From contig JACYUE010000001.1 of the NCBI GenBank assembly GCA_014841595.1, positions 847,654 through 911,653 of the forward strand: DNA of 64,000 bases, in the 5' to 3' direction. Under the pieces are notes generated by a model. That model had not been told where the DNA came from. It ran no database searches and saw only the letters and a list, made by a program, of their open reading frames with translations. A program made the translations under genes and the position numbers. This document shows, piece by piece, positions 32,694 through 41,505 of this stretch. The DNA comes from Oxalobacteraceae sp. CFBP 8761 (GTDB lineage: Bacteria > Pseudomonadota > Gammaproteobacteria > Burkholderiales > Burkholderiaceae_D). Each line of letters opens with the position of its first letter. Position 1 is the stretch's first letter.

Positions 32694-35501
32694 CTATTGG
32701 TCTTCGCCGCCGCGCGACAGCACGATTTCTGCCATGTGCATCGCATCGCGTGCCATCAGTTCGGACTTGCCCTGCGCATCGCTGACACCCTCCAGGCTCG
32801 TGCCGTCGCTGAGCGCCACGTGCATCTTCATGTCCTTCACCAGCGCGCCCAGCGGCTCGGCGCCGTCGTCGTCCGCCACGCCCCGTGGATAGCGCAGTTC
32901 CAGTTTCTGATCCGCACCGCCGGCGCCAAAATCAGGGAACTGCGCCGCCATCGATTCAGGCCCGTCGAACGTGTAATCCGGCGCATGAAACCGCAAAGGC
33001 GCCTTGCTGCCCAGCACAGGCGGGCCGTCGCCCAGCTTGAGGAACGAGCCGTCCGCTGCCACCAGCAGGATGACCTTGCCTGTCACCGTCACCGTGCCCT
33101 CCGTCGCCGTGAGCTGCATGTTCTGCGCCGATTCGATGGCCGTGTCGTCGTGCTGGCTTTGCATCAGGAGCTTGCCGTGGTGGGCGATCGCATGCAGCCC
33201 GCCGTGATGCGCGAACAGCGACAGCCCTTTGCCAGCATTGACCGAGAACCGCTGGCCCGCGGTCAGTTGCATGTGCTGCTGCGCGGCTGTGTCGACGTTG
33301 GTGCCCGCGTAGCTGACCACGGCTTTCGAGCTCGCAAAGCCGATCCCTGCCGGGGATGTCACGGCGATCACCGGTTCGCCCGACTGCGCTGCCTCCGGCT
33401 TGGTATTGCTGCCGTCCTCCCACCCCGTGAAGCGCGCGAGCAGCGCCTCTTGCTCGGCCGTGTCGATGGCCAACGCATTGTGCTGCGCCGCGTAGTTGCC
33501 CAGTGACGCGCACAGTTCGCCGCAGTCGCGCAGCAGGCCAAGATAATCGTCGCGGGCCAGCTGCACACCCTTGTCGCCGCCACCCAGCAGCTTCCAGGCG
33601 CTGAGCAGGATGCCGCGCGCCGCGTGCAGTGCAATGGCTTCCTCGGTACGTAATTCGGCCCCTTCGCCGCGCGCCCTGGCACTGCCTCCCTGGCGCGGTT
33701 CGGTCAGGTAGCCCAGATTGAGTTCGCTGGCACCATGGTCGCTCTCCAGCTGTGCGCTGATCTGTCCGGACGTGTCATCGAGCCGCAACTGGTTGCCACG
33801 CTGGCCGTGGATTTCGCGGCTGCGCAGGCCCGACTGAAAGCGGTTGGCGGGCAGGCCGTCTTCGCGCCGGAAGGCCGGTGGTGGGGCGGCGCCGTTGTAG
33901 ACCTGGGCGATGATGACCGGCTTGTCGGGATCGCCACCGGCGAACGCCACCAGCACCTCGGCGCCCACGGGTGGCAGCAGGCGCGCGCCACACTGGTTAC
34001 CGGCGCCGTTACCCGCCCAGCCGGATGCGACGCGCACCCAGGCCGAGTCGCGATCCGAACCCGACGCGCCGGCGCCGTCCGCGTGTTCCTGTGCGCGCGT
34101 CGCCGGGAAGCGGATCTTGACGCGCCCCAGGTGATCGCACCACACGGCCTCGTCCTTCGGACCAACGACGATCGCGCTTTGCAACTGCGGCTGCGGAATC
34201 ACCGGTGGTGGCGGCACGATCCGTATGCCGCGCCGCACACAACTGAAGCTGGACCGGTAGCGTAGCGCTTGCGCGGTGTCGTCAAGCCGCACGATGTCCC
34301 AGCCGCTGCGCGCAAACAGCCGTTCGACTTTGGCACTGATGTCCGCCGGCAGGTTATTGGTGGTATCGATGCGCTGCGCGGTCACCACGAATTCACGCTC
34401 CTCGGGCTGGTGCTTGTCGATCTCGGGATGGCCGGTCAGAGCGAACCACTGGCCAACGGCCAGGTCGCGTACCGCGCCTTCGCCATGGAAGCACTTGCCG
34501 ACGAATTCGTGGTACGCCACCAGCGCATCGCTGATGGCCAGCATGTCGGGCCAGTTGTCGCCAAGATGCGGCGCCGTCACCTGGTAGTGTTCCAGACCGG
34601 CAGCCAGCGCATTCCCGGTCTTGCCCTGATCGAAGCGCAGCGGCGAACTGGTCGTCGATCCGCCCTTGCCGGGGTTCAGGTAATCCCAGCTGTGCAACGA
34701 CGTATGGCCCGGCACCAGCGTGCGCTCGGCGCTCCAGAGCGTGATCGCGTCGCGCTCCTCGGTCGCGCCGTCGCGGTGAAAGCGGATGGCGCCGGCCGCA
34801 TTGCGCTCCAGTTCCCTGTCATCGTCGAACAGCACCAGCGTGTGGCCGATGCCGGCGACATCGCCGCCGGCCTGACTCTGCCTGTCGGTTCTGCCCGGGC
34901 GGAAAAACCAGGCGATGCCGCGGCGCTGCATCAGGCGGCGCACGAAGCCTGCATCCGATTCGTTCATCTGCATCGTGAGCGCGCGCTTCGGGAGATTGCG
35001 GTTGAGCAGGCCGCTGTGGATATCGAAGTCGAAGGTCGACGCGATCACGGGATTGTTTCTTTGCCACTCTTTGAGAACCAGTTCGATGATCTCGAGCTCA
35101 CTCTTGTCGCGGAAAACGCGCGTGGTGCGCGTCGCGTCCATCACCGACAGCGCGTCGCGCACGGTCAGCCTGTAGCTCGCGATGCCGCCATCGCTGTGGC
35201 CCGACGCAGCCGCCGTGACGATCCCGCACAGCCTGCGCAGGTGGCCCCGGTCGGTCACGATCTGCAGTTCGCACGGCACGCCGATGAAACGCTTCAGTTC
35301 GAGCGTTGCGTTTTCGGACAGGCACAGAATCTGAAGCTCGAGGCCGCCGCACACCGCTTCGCTGGCGCTGGCATGGTGTGGCAGCAGGGCATTCGCATCG
35401 GCGGCGCCGGCCAGGCCCAGCACCATGCGCAGGGGCCGGTTTCGCGTGTCGAGCCGGTAGTCAGCCAGGGCGGCGGCAAGGGTCGTTGGAAGCAGTGTCA
35501 T
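32694..35501 (-). CDS. vgrG: VgrG (TssI) T6SS spike protein with DUF2345 extension
   Basis: 935 residues. An N-terminal gp27-like base (about 1-400, with ELEIIELVLKEWQRNNP and SDAGFVRRLMQRRGIAWFFR) is followed by the gp5-like OB fold (about 440-560; WVRVASGWAGNGAGNQ and PPVGAEVLVAFAGGDPDKPV) and the beta-helix with a C-terminal DUF2345 region (about 600-860). It trimerises as the needle tip and carries cargo. GGGGAG in the end of the peptidase gene serves as ribosome site. Second gene of the island; no T6SS core genes are nearby, so it is an orphan vgrG cluster. Confidence 0.96.
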   Translation of the reverse strand: MTLLPTTLAAALADYRLDTRNRPLRMVLGLAGAADANALLPHHASASEAVCGGLELQILCLSENATLELKRFIGVPCELQIVTDRGHLRRLCGIVTAAASGHSDGGIASYRLTVRDALSVMDATRTTRVFRDKSELEIIELVLKEWQRNNPVIASTFDFDIHSGLLNRNLPKRALTMQMNESDAGFVRRLMQRRGIAWFFRPGRTDRQSQAGGDVAGIGHTLVLFDDDRELERNAAGAIRFHRDGATEERDAITLWSAERTLVPGHTSLHSWDYLNPGKGGSTTSSPLRFDQGKTGNALAAGLEHYQVTAPHLGDNWPDMLAISDALVAYHEFVGKCFHGEGAVRDLAVGQWFALTGHPEIDKHQPEEREFVVTAQRIDTTNNLPADISAKVERLFARSGWDIVRLDDTAQALRYRSSFSCVRRGIRIVPPPPVIPQPQLQSAIVVGPKDEAVWCDHLGRVKIRFPATRAQEHADGAGASGSDRDSAWVRVASGWAGNGAGNQCGARLLPPVGAEVLVAFAGGDPDKPVIIAQVYNGAAPPPAFRREDGLPANRFQSGLRSREIHGQRGNQLRLDDTSGQISAQLESDHGASELNLGYLTEPRQGGSARARGEGAELRTEEAIALHAARGILLSAWKLLGGGDKGVQLARDDYLGLLRDCGELCASLGNYAAQHNALAIDTAEQEALLARFTGWEDGSNTKPEAAQSGEPVIAVTSPAGIGFASSKAVVSYAGTNVDTAAQQHMQLTAGQRFSVNAGKGLSLFAHHGGLHAIAHHGKLLMQSQHDDTAIESAQNMQLTATEGTVTVTGKVILLVAADGSFLKLGDGPPVLGSKAPLRFHAPDYTFDGPESMAAQFPDFGAGGADQKLELRYPRGVADDDGAEPLGALVKDMKMHVALSDGTSLEGVSDAQGKSELMARDAMHMAEIVLSRGGEDQ

Positions 35502-35507
35502 GGTCGA

Positions 35508-36578
35508 TCACTCCCCGGCAGCCTTGGCCACAGTCGCCTGCCGCGGCGTGTTCTCGCCGAAATACTCGTACGAATCGGCGTTGTTGATTGCCCGCTGCGG
35601 CGCGCTGCGCGCCATCTCCGCCGCCGCAGCCTGGCCGTACACGTGGTCATCGGTCGCCGCCACCACGTCGAAGTGGCTCAGTTCGTGCAGCAGGGTGCCG
35701 CCGCGCGAATCGGTCCCTGTCGCCGCTGCGGCCCAGAACGCCTTGCACACCCAGACCGTGTACGGCCGCGCGGGATACACGTAGGCAAAATACGGCTCGT
35801 CGCAATCGCAGTCGATCTTGAGGGGCTTGTTCTCGAACGCATCCTTGATCGCCGTGACATTGGCCGTGACCTTCGCGCCGCGCGCAGCGTCCTGCGCCCC
35901 GAACCACATCGCATACCGCGCGCCGTATGGCGCCCCCGAGGTCAGGTAGGTCTGGCTGTCGGCCGCCATCGCGCGGGCGGCGTCGATGGCCGTCACCAGA
36001 TGCTCCTGCTGCGCATTGCTGCAATTGGCAAACCCCGTGGCAGGAGCCGCTGCCTCCGGCAGGATCGTCGTCCTGCTGCCGCGCGGCAGGCGGCCGTCGA
36101 TCCAGATCGTGACGGGGTTGGAGGCCAGCTCGCCCACCACCGCGCCGACGGTCGTGCCCGGCGACGGCATGGCCGGACTGCGATAGCGGATCGTGTAGTT
36201 GCCGGTAATGGTCATCTCGTAGAACCGCGAGAGCTCGACCGTGTGCGTGAGCGCCGCGCCCGGGGCCAGTTGCAGGTAATCAGCCGGCCCCGGCGCGGCG
36301 CGCTTGATGCGGCGGCCCAGGTAGCGCACCGGCTGACCGTCGCGTTGCACCTCGAACAGCGGCGCCTCCAGCACCTGCTGCGGCGTGCGCCAGCGCAGCA
36401 GGTGCTGGACCGTGTTCGAGGTATTGGTCAGCGTGACGCTCACCAGAACGTTGTCGCCGCGACCAACCGCCGGCTGCGCCTGGCTCAGCGTGACGTTGAC
36501 CTGGGCATGCGCCGCGCCAGCCCCGCACACAATAACGAGTGCGCCAGCGGCGCGCGACAGCAGAAAGCCTGGATGCAT
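35508..36578 (-). CDS. M35 (aspzincin) metalloendopeptidase, peptidyl-Lys type
   Basis: 356 residues from ATG 36578 (GGAG upstream). A signal peptide (cut near AHAQ, residue 26) precedes a beta-sandwich N-domain (27-160) and a C-terminal zinc protease domain. The zinc site is HELSH (298-302), followed by an Asp in the V-V-A-A-T-D-D-H-V-Y-G segment (D310 or D311), the aspzincin arrangement. Cys pairs suggest disulphides, so it acts outside the cytoplasm. It is first in the vgrG transcript. A Sec signal is unusual for a VgrG cargo, so it may be an independently secreted protease that shares the operon. Confidence 0.85.
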   Translation of the reverse strand: MHPGFLLSRAAGALVIVCGAGAAHAQVNVTLSQAQPAVGRGDNVLVSVTLTNTSNTVQHLLRWRTPQQVLEAPLFEVQRDGQPVRYLGRRIKRAAPGPADYLQLAPGAALTHTVELSRFYEMTITGNYTIRYRSPAMPSPGTTVGAVVGELASNPVTIWIDGRLPRGSRTTILPEAAAPATGFANCSNAQQEHLVTAIDAARAMAADSQTYLTSGAPYGARYAMWFGAQDAARGAKVTANVTAIKDAFENKPLKIDCDCDEPYFAYVYPARPYTVWVCKAFWAAAATGTDSRGGTLLHELSHFDVVAATDDHVYGQAAAAEMARSAPQRAINNADSYEYFGENTPRQATVAKAAGE

Positions 36579-36749
36579 GGTGGACTCCGGTTGGGTTGGA
36601 CCGGACAACTCTCACCTTATTTTTTCTGCCCATATTGAGCCGCTGCAGCATCGGGCAATGGCGAGCTTGAATCGTGTCTTCTGCTACACAAAAATCTCAT
36701 ACGAAATAACAACAGAGGAGCGACAACCATCGCCTGAGCAGGCTTAGTT

Positions 36750-36758
36750 TGCTATTAT
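36750..36758 (+). promoter_or_regulatory. Extended -10 promoter of the GGDEF-EAL gene
   Basis: TGCTATTAT (36750-36758) is an extended -10 (TG-n-TATTAT) in an AT-rich spacer; no good -35 lies 17 bases upstream, which extended -10 promoters tolerate. It would give a leader of about 55 bases before ATG 36821. Confidence 0.45.
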
Positions 36759-36820
36759 GCAACAATCGTATCCAACAAAAAATAACACTCGATTACGTTG
36801 CATAGCTACAGGTGCTTCCC

Positions 36821-39028
36821 ATGATGATCCAGCCGAATGAGACTTCCGCACCGCAAGCTTTTGCGGCAACCAACCTGGGCGCCACAACCGGCCAATTCGC
36901 CTGGGACACCAGCGAAGCGCATGCGCTGCGTGACGCCCATGCTCTGCTCGGTCACAACCGCAACTACCTCGAGCAGGTGATCGACGGCATGCCGGCAGGT
37001 TTGCTGGTCATCGACGCCGAGCGCTGCGTGCGCTCGATGAACCGCATGATGGCCGAGCTGATCGACGCACCGGAAGAGTCGGCCAGCGCCGGCCATCCAC
37101 TCGCGCGCTGGCTGCCCGACGCCGGCCTGGCCGCGCGCGTCAGCGATGCACTGGCTACCGGCATGCCGCAGGACCACGTGCTTGTTTCGCTCGAAGGCCA
37201 TCCGGACGGCGTGCGTCATCTCGAATTCAATATCCGCCGCACCGAGCAGCCCGGTGGCTGCATGCTGTTGCTGATCGGGCAGGACATCACCTTCCGCCGC
37301 AAGGCGCGCCTGCGCCTGCAGGAGAGCGAGGAATTTTTCCGCCTGACCTTCAGCCAGGCGGCGGTGGGCATCGTGCTGCTGGGCCCGGACGGGCGCCTGC
37401 TGCGCGTGAACGGCAAGATGGCGCAGATCCTGGGCTACACCGAAATCGAACTGCTGCAGCGCTTCTTCCAGCAACTGACGCACGTGGACGATCTGCCGGA
37501 CGAGCTGACGCTGGTCAAACGCTTGCGCGACGGCGAGATCAGCGACTACCAGCGCGAGCGGCGCCTTCTGCGGCGCGACGGCACGCCGATCTGGGTCAAT
37601 GTCAGTGTTTCGACGATGCGCGACGCCTATGGTAACCAGCGTTTCATCTCGGTGGTGGAAGACATCTCGCGCCGCAAGGGCGCCGAAGAAGCGCTGCTGC
37701 GCGTGATCAACCACGACGCCCTGACCGGCCTGCCGAACCGCGTGCTGCTGCAGGACCGGCTCGAGCGCGCGATTGCCCACGCGCACCGCGCCGGGAGCCA
37801 GGTGGCGGTGATGTTCATCGACCTGGACCGTTTCAAGCACGTCAACGACACGCTCGGGCACGACGCGGGCGACCAGCTGATCGTCGAGATCGCACGCCGC
37901 CTGTCGAGTTCGCTACGCGAGAGCGACACCGTTGCGCGCCAGGGCGGCGACGAATTCGTCGTCGTGCTGCCCGAGATGAACGGGGAGACCGACGCCGCGC
38001 GCGTGGCCCGCAAGCTGCTCGACAACCTGTTCCAGCCGCTGCTGCTGTGCGGGCAAGAGGTGTTCCCGACCGGCTCGATCGGCATCGCCATGTACCCGCG
38101 CGACGGCACCGACAGCGCCACGCTGCTCAAGTGCGCTGACAGCGCCATGTACGGCTCGAAGGGCGAGGGCGGCAACGGCTTCAGCTTCTACATGGCCGAC
38201 ATGGGCGCGCAGACCGCGCTGCACCTGCGCATGGAAAGCGAGCTGCAACGCGCGCTGCAGCGCCGCGAATTCGTGCTGCACTACCAGCCGGTGGTCGACA
38301 TCGCCACGGGCCACCTGGGCGGCGTCGAAGCGCTGCTGCGCTGGCAGCCGCTGGGCAAACCGATGGTGTCGCCGGCCGACTTCATCCCGCTGGCCGAAGA
38401 AACCGGCCTGATCGTGCCGATCGGCGAGTGGGTGCTGGAAACCGCGATGGCCCAGCAAGTGGCCTGGCAGCAGGGCGGCCTGCCGCCGGTACGCGTCAGC
38501 GTGAACCTGTCGGCGCGCCAGTTCCTGGGCCAGGACGTGGCCCAGCGCGTCGCCGTGTTGCTCGAGAAAACCGGGTGCGACCCGCGCGCGCTGACGCTGG
38601 AAATCACCGAGAGCGTGCTGATGCAGAACCCGGTGGCGGCCACAGCCACGATGGCGCGCCTGGCGGCAATGGGCGTGCAACTGGCGATCGACGATTTCGG
38701 TACCGGCTACTCGAGCCTGGCCAGTCTGAAACGCTTCCCGATTCACAGCCTCAAGATCGACCGCTCGTTCGTCAGCGACCTGATCGACGATGCCGATGAC
38801 GCCGCCATTGTCGACGCCGTGATCGGCCTGGCCCACTCGATGAAGCTCAACGTGATTGCCGAAGGCGTCGAAACGGCGGACCAGCTCGCCTTTTTGCTGG
38901 CCCACGGATGCGACCAGATGCAGGGCTTCTGCTACAGCCGGCCGGTGGCGCCGGACGCCATCGAAGCGCTGCTGCGCGCGGCACCTGCTGTGCAGGGTCA
39001 GCAAGGCCATATCACGGCCGCTGCGTAG
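36821..39028 (+). CDS. PAS-PAS-GGDEF-EAL cyclic-di-GMP regulatory protein
   Basis: 735 residues from ATG 36821 (AGGTG upstream; the next codon is also ATG). Two PAS domains (about 45-155 and 165-290; YLEQVIDGMPAGLLVIDAE and FRLTFSQAAVGIVLLGPDG) precede GGDEF (about 300-460) with an intact RQGGDEF active site and EAL (about 480-725) with GGVEALLRW, an intact D-D-F-G-T-G-Y-S-S-L and K-I-D-R-S-F-V. Both catalytic sites look competent, so it could make and break c-di-GMP depending on the PAS signal. No membrane segment is present. A hairpin follows the stop. Confidence 0.95.
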   Translation: MMIQPNETSAPQAFAATNLGATTGQFAWDTSEAHALRDAHALLGHNRNYLEQVIDGMPAGLLVIDAERCVRSMNRMMAELIDAPEESASAGHPLARWLPDAGLAARVSDALATGMPQDHVLVSLEGHPDGVRHLEFNIRRTEQPGGCMLLLIGQDITFRRKARLRLQESEEFFRLTFSQAAVGIVLLGPDGRLLRVNGKMAQILGYTEIELLQRFFQQLTHVDDLPDELTLVKRLRDGEISDYQRERRLLRRDGTPIWVNVSVSTMRDAYGNQRFISVVEDISRRKGAEEALLRVINHDALTGLPNRVLLQDRLERAIAHAHRAGSQVAVMFIDLDRFKHVNDTLGHDAGDQLIVEIARRLSSSLRESDTVARQGGDEFVVVLPEMNGETDAARVARKLLDNLFQPLLLCGQEVFPTGSIGIAMYPRDGTDSATLLKCADSAMYGSKGEGGNGFSFYMADMGAQTALHLRMESELQRALQRREFVLHYQPVVDIATGHLGGVEALLRWQPLGKPMVSPADFIPLAEETGLIVPIGEWVLETAMAQQVAWQQGGLPPVRVSVNLSARQFLGQDVAQRVAVLLEKTGCDPRALTLEITESVLMQNPVAATATMARLAAMGVQLAIDDFGTGYSSLASLKRFPIHSLKIDRSFVSDLIDDADDAAIVDAVIGLAHSMKLNVIAEGVETADQLAFLLAHGCDQMQGFCYSRPVAPDAIEALLRAAPAVQGQQGHITAAA

Positions 39029-39029
39029 G

Positions 39030-39047
39030 CGTACGCGCAAGCGTACG
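39030..39047 (+). terminator. Hairpin with GCAA tetraloop after the GGDEF-EAL stop
   Basis: CGTACGC (39030-39036), GCAA loop, GCGTACG (39041-39047), starting two bases after the TAG stop. The tetraloop makes it stable, but there is no T-run; it may be a stability element rather than a true terminator. Confidence 0.45.
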
Positions 39048-39205
39048 GACGTCTTGCTGTGGGCGATTACCCTTGCATTCAGCCGGTCGTTGGACTCATC
39101 GTAACAGTGCACCAAGGCGCAAGAGTCCCAGCTACACTGATCATTCCCATTTACGGCAAGCCTGGCAACGTCATTGCAGGCAGCGACTTCTTACGGAAAC
39201 CGATC

Positions 39206-39982
39206 ATGCACCGCACCCGCTCGAGCAACTGCCGCACCGGCCGCACCCGTCGTACGCTCCCCATCCTGCTGGCTTGCCTGTCGGCGCTGACGCTGCTGTC
39301 ATCCGCCAGCATCGATGCCGTGGCACAGCCAGCGACCGCCGATACGCGCTATGAACGTGTCGCACCCAGCCCGGATGGCATCGGCAAGCGCTACATGGGC
39401 CGCGAAATCTCCGGTGTGATGGGATGGGAGGGTGCGCAATGGCTCGAGCGCGAAAGCCGCGCACACGAGGAGCGGCCGGCATTGCTGTTGCGGGACCTGG
39501 CGCTGGCGCCCGGCATGACGGTGGCCGACATCGGCGCCGGCACCGGCTACTACACCTGGCAGCTGGCGAAAAAAGTCGGCCCCAATGGGCGTGTGTACGC
39601 CGTCGATGTGCAGCCGCAAATGATCGCGATGCTCGACAGCCAGATGGCGAAGCGCGGCGTGCGTAATGTGGTTTCGGTACTGGGCAGCGAAACCACCGTC
39701 AAACTGCCGCCGGCCAGCGTCGACCTGGCAATCATGGTCGATGTCTATCACGAGCTCGCCTATCCCGCGGAAGTCCTCGAGAGCATCGTCGCTGCCCTCA
39801 AGCCGGGCGGGCGCGTTGTCTTCGTCGAATATCGCGCCGAGGATCCGGCAGTTGCGATCAAGCCGCTGCACAAGATGAGTGAGTCACAGATACGGCGTGA
39901 AGCCACGGCGCATGGCCTGACGTGGGAGCGCAGCATCAAGTCGTTGCCGATCCAGCATGCGGTCGTGTTTCGCAAGCCCTGA
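39206..39982 (+). CDS. Exported class I SAM-dependent methyltransferase-like protein
   Basis: 258 residues from ATG 39206 (CGGA upstream). A clear Sec-type signal sequence (Arg-rich start, then LPILLACLSALTLLSSAS, cut near VAQPA, about residue 40) precedes a Rossmann methyltransferase domain. Motif I is VADIGAGTGYYTWQLAKKVG, the acidic VYAVDVQP ends strand 2, and LKPGGRVVFVEYR lies near the end. The SAM-binding motif is intact although SAM is not expected in the periplasm, so either the protein uses residual SAM, acts as a binding protein, or the N-terminus serves as a membrane anchor. Substrate unknown. Confidence 0.8.
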   Translation: MHRTRSSNCRTGRTRRTLPILLACLSALTLLSSASIDAVAQPATADTRYERVAPSPDGIGKRYMGREISGVMGWEGAQWLERESRAHEERPALLLRDLALAPGMTVADIGAGTGYYTWQLAKKVGPNGRVYAVDVQPQMIAMLDSQMAKRGVRNVVSVLGSETTVKLPPASVDLAIMVDVYHELAYPAEVLESIVAALKPGGRVVFVEYRAEDPAVAIKPLHKMSESQIRREATAHGLTWERSIKSLPIQHAVVFRKP

Positions 39983-40054
39983 GCGCCAGGTTTTCTGGCT
40001 GCTGCTGTCGATGGGGCGCGGCCAAGGGCGGAAGTGGCATGGCTAAGACATGGG

Positions 40055-40264
40055 CTATTTTGTAGATTCTCCATCCTTTACGGCAAGTGTGGTCGGGCCA
40101 GCGCTCTGGGTAGTCACGATCAGCGTCCGCGTGTCTCGTTGGGTTGACGCGCTTTGCTGTACAACCTGCACTGCGACCACACGGCCATCAACGACCGGCT
40201 TTGGATAAAAGAAATTAAACATCGGGTCCCGAGAGTGAAGGTATGGAGTCAAACGAAAATGCAT
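40055..40264 (-). CDS. Hypothetical protein, 69 residues (doubtful)
   Basis: Lies just after the CPBP gene on the same strand, with start ATG 40264 or ATG 40222. The C-terminal half, VVDGRVVAVQVVQQSASTQR followed by a Thr-rich beta-like stretch, looks like part of a folded domain, but there is no signal peptide and no known motif. It could be a remnant of a longer gene. Confidence 0.3.
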   Translation of the reverse strand: MHFRLTPYLHSRDPMFNFFYPKPVVDGRVVAVQVVQQSASTQRDTRTLIVTTQSAGPTTLAVKDGESTK

Positions 40265-40274
40265 GGGGTCACGG

Positions 40275-40994
40275 TTAAACCTGCCCAAATGAGGTCTCGG
40301 TAATCTCTGCTTCACGGCGCTGATGCGCGCGCAGCATTGCTGGAACTGCGGTCAGGGGCGCCCCGGCGTGGATCACGATCAACCACCACAGGCTATGCGT
40401 CATGGCATAGGCGATCGTGAAGACAAAGGCCGCGACAATTGACGCGATCAGCTGTTTTGGATTCGTATATCCATGACCGATACCATACGCAAGAGCTGAG
40501 ATGGCAATGGCGAGCGGCATGCCGGTCGTTGGCGTCAGCAGCAGCAGAACGAAACCACGATAAAGAATTTCCCACGTGGCGGTCATGAGCGACATGCTGA
40601 TGACGAAGGCCAGCGTCTCGGCGCCGTTTCGCGGCCAGGGGAGCGACGAATCGAGCAGCTTGCGTTCGTTTTCTGCGCGAACCTGCGGCGTCTTGCGCTT
40701 TTCGATGATGCTGCCTGCCGCCCAAAGGCCACCGAGAAGCAGCACGGCAAGGCACAGGCCCCAGACGCCAGCCCTGGACAGGGGGAGATCGAAGCCGATG
40801 TCCCGTAATGTATAGCCTGCCTGCCAGGAACCGCACCACAGCACGGCCAGCAGTACCAGGGCATGCCAGCTCATTGACCAGTAACGACGCAGCAGCGCAC
40901 GAGGCGGCTTGTCACTTTTCGGACGCAGGCTACGCCACATGTTAAGTGCGGGAGACAACACCAACAGGTAGGCCGCGAGTAGGATGTTCAGCAT
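40275..40994 (-). CDS. CPBP (CAAX protease/Abi-like) family membrane protein, possibly inactive
   Basis: 239 residues from ATG 40994 (a TTG at 41027 is an alternative). About six to seven membrane segments. The CPBP core is recognisable as TWEILYRGFVLLLL, ALAYGIGHGY and IVIHAGAP. Active family members have E-E-x-x-x-R, F-x-x-x-H and H-x-x-x-[ND]; here the first Glu of the pair is Trp and the last Asn/Asp position is Pro, so proteolysis is doubtful. Such proteins are often linked to bacteriocin immunity or membrane proteolysis. Single gene, somewhat lower in GC than its neighbours. Confidence 0.72.
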   Translation of the reverse strand: MLNILLAAYLLVLSPALNMWRSLRPKSDKPPRALLRRYWSMSWHALVLLAVLWCGSWQAGYTLRDIGFDLPLSRAGVWGLCLAVLLLGGLWAAGSIIEKRKTPQVRAENERKLLDSSLPWPRNGAETLAFVISMSLMTATWEILYRGFVLLLLTPTTGMPLAIAISALAYGIGHGYTNPKQLIASIVAAFVFTIAYAMTHSLWWLIVIHAGAPLTAVPAMLRAHQRREAEITETSFGQV

Positions 40995-41505
40995 GGCCGA
41001 GGCGGGATAGGAAAGCGGAATGCACAAGGCCGTGGGCGGTCGGGAAACGCCCGGCGATGAACGCGTGAGCGCGAGGATAGCATCCGCACAGGCATCGAAA
41101 ATTCAACAATTCCCACGCCTGCATACTACCGCTGTTGCCCGATAACCGACCGTCAGCACGGCTCAGTGCATGGCCATGGCGCGCCAGGGTAATTGGCAGG
41201 CGCGCTGGCAAACTGCGGTCGCTCTGGCAGAATTGATTCTCTTGCGGCGAATTTCGTCAGCACGGCATACTGTCCAGGCAGATGTCAGGATTACCTCAAC
41301 GAAACCTACAGACTATCCGGCATTGACAGAATACCTATAGTGCCCGGAGAATGTGGCGACATGTCACATTTTTGCGACCTAGTCACCATAAAATAGAAGC
41401 AACGCCGCATGAGCGGCCGACGCCGTTCGTCCACGACAATTCTCAGGTTCGCGCAGCGCCCAGGGCGCCGCGCAGCCACCGACACCTTTACCAGGAACTG
41501 CAGGC
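40995..41505. promoter_or_regulatory. Spacer and probable rfb operon promoter region
   Basis: About 500 bases with no convincing gene. The AT-rich centre (about 41230-41400) holds a -10-like TAAAAT at 41389-41394 on the plus strand. Over its -35 position lies a partly symmetric TGTGGCGACATGTCACA (41353-41369), which resembles a CRP/FNR-type site but has one base too many in the spacer. CAGGAA shortly before 41506 is the rfbB ribosome site. Confidence 0.35.

Noticed and set aside
41353..41369. CRP/FNR binding site upstream of rfbB
   Set aside because: The half-sites TGTG and TCACA are there, but the spacer is one base too long and one arm deviates; kept only as a weak symmetric element in the spacer entry.
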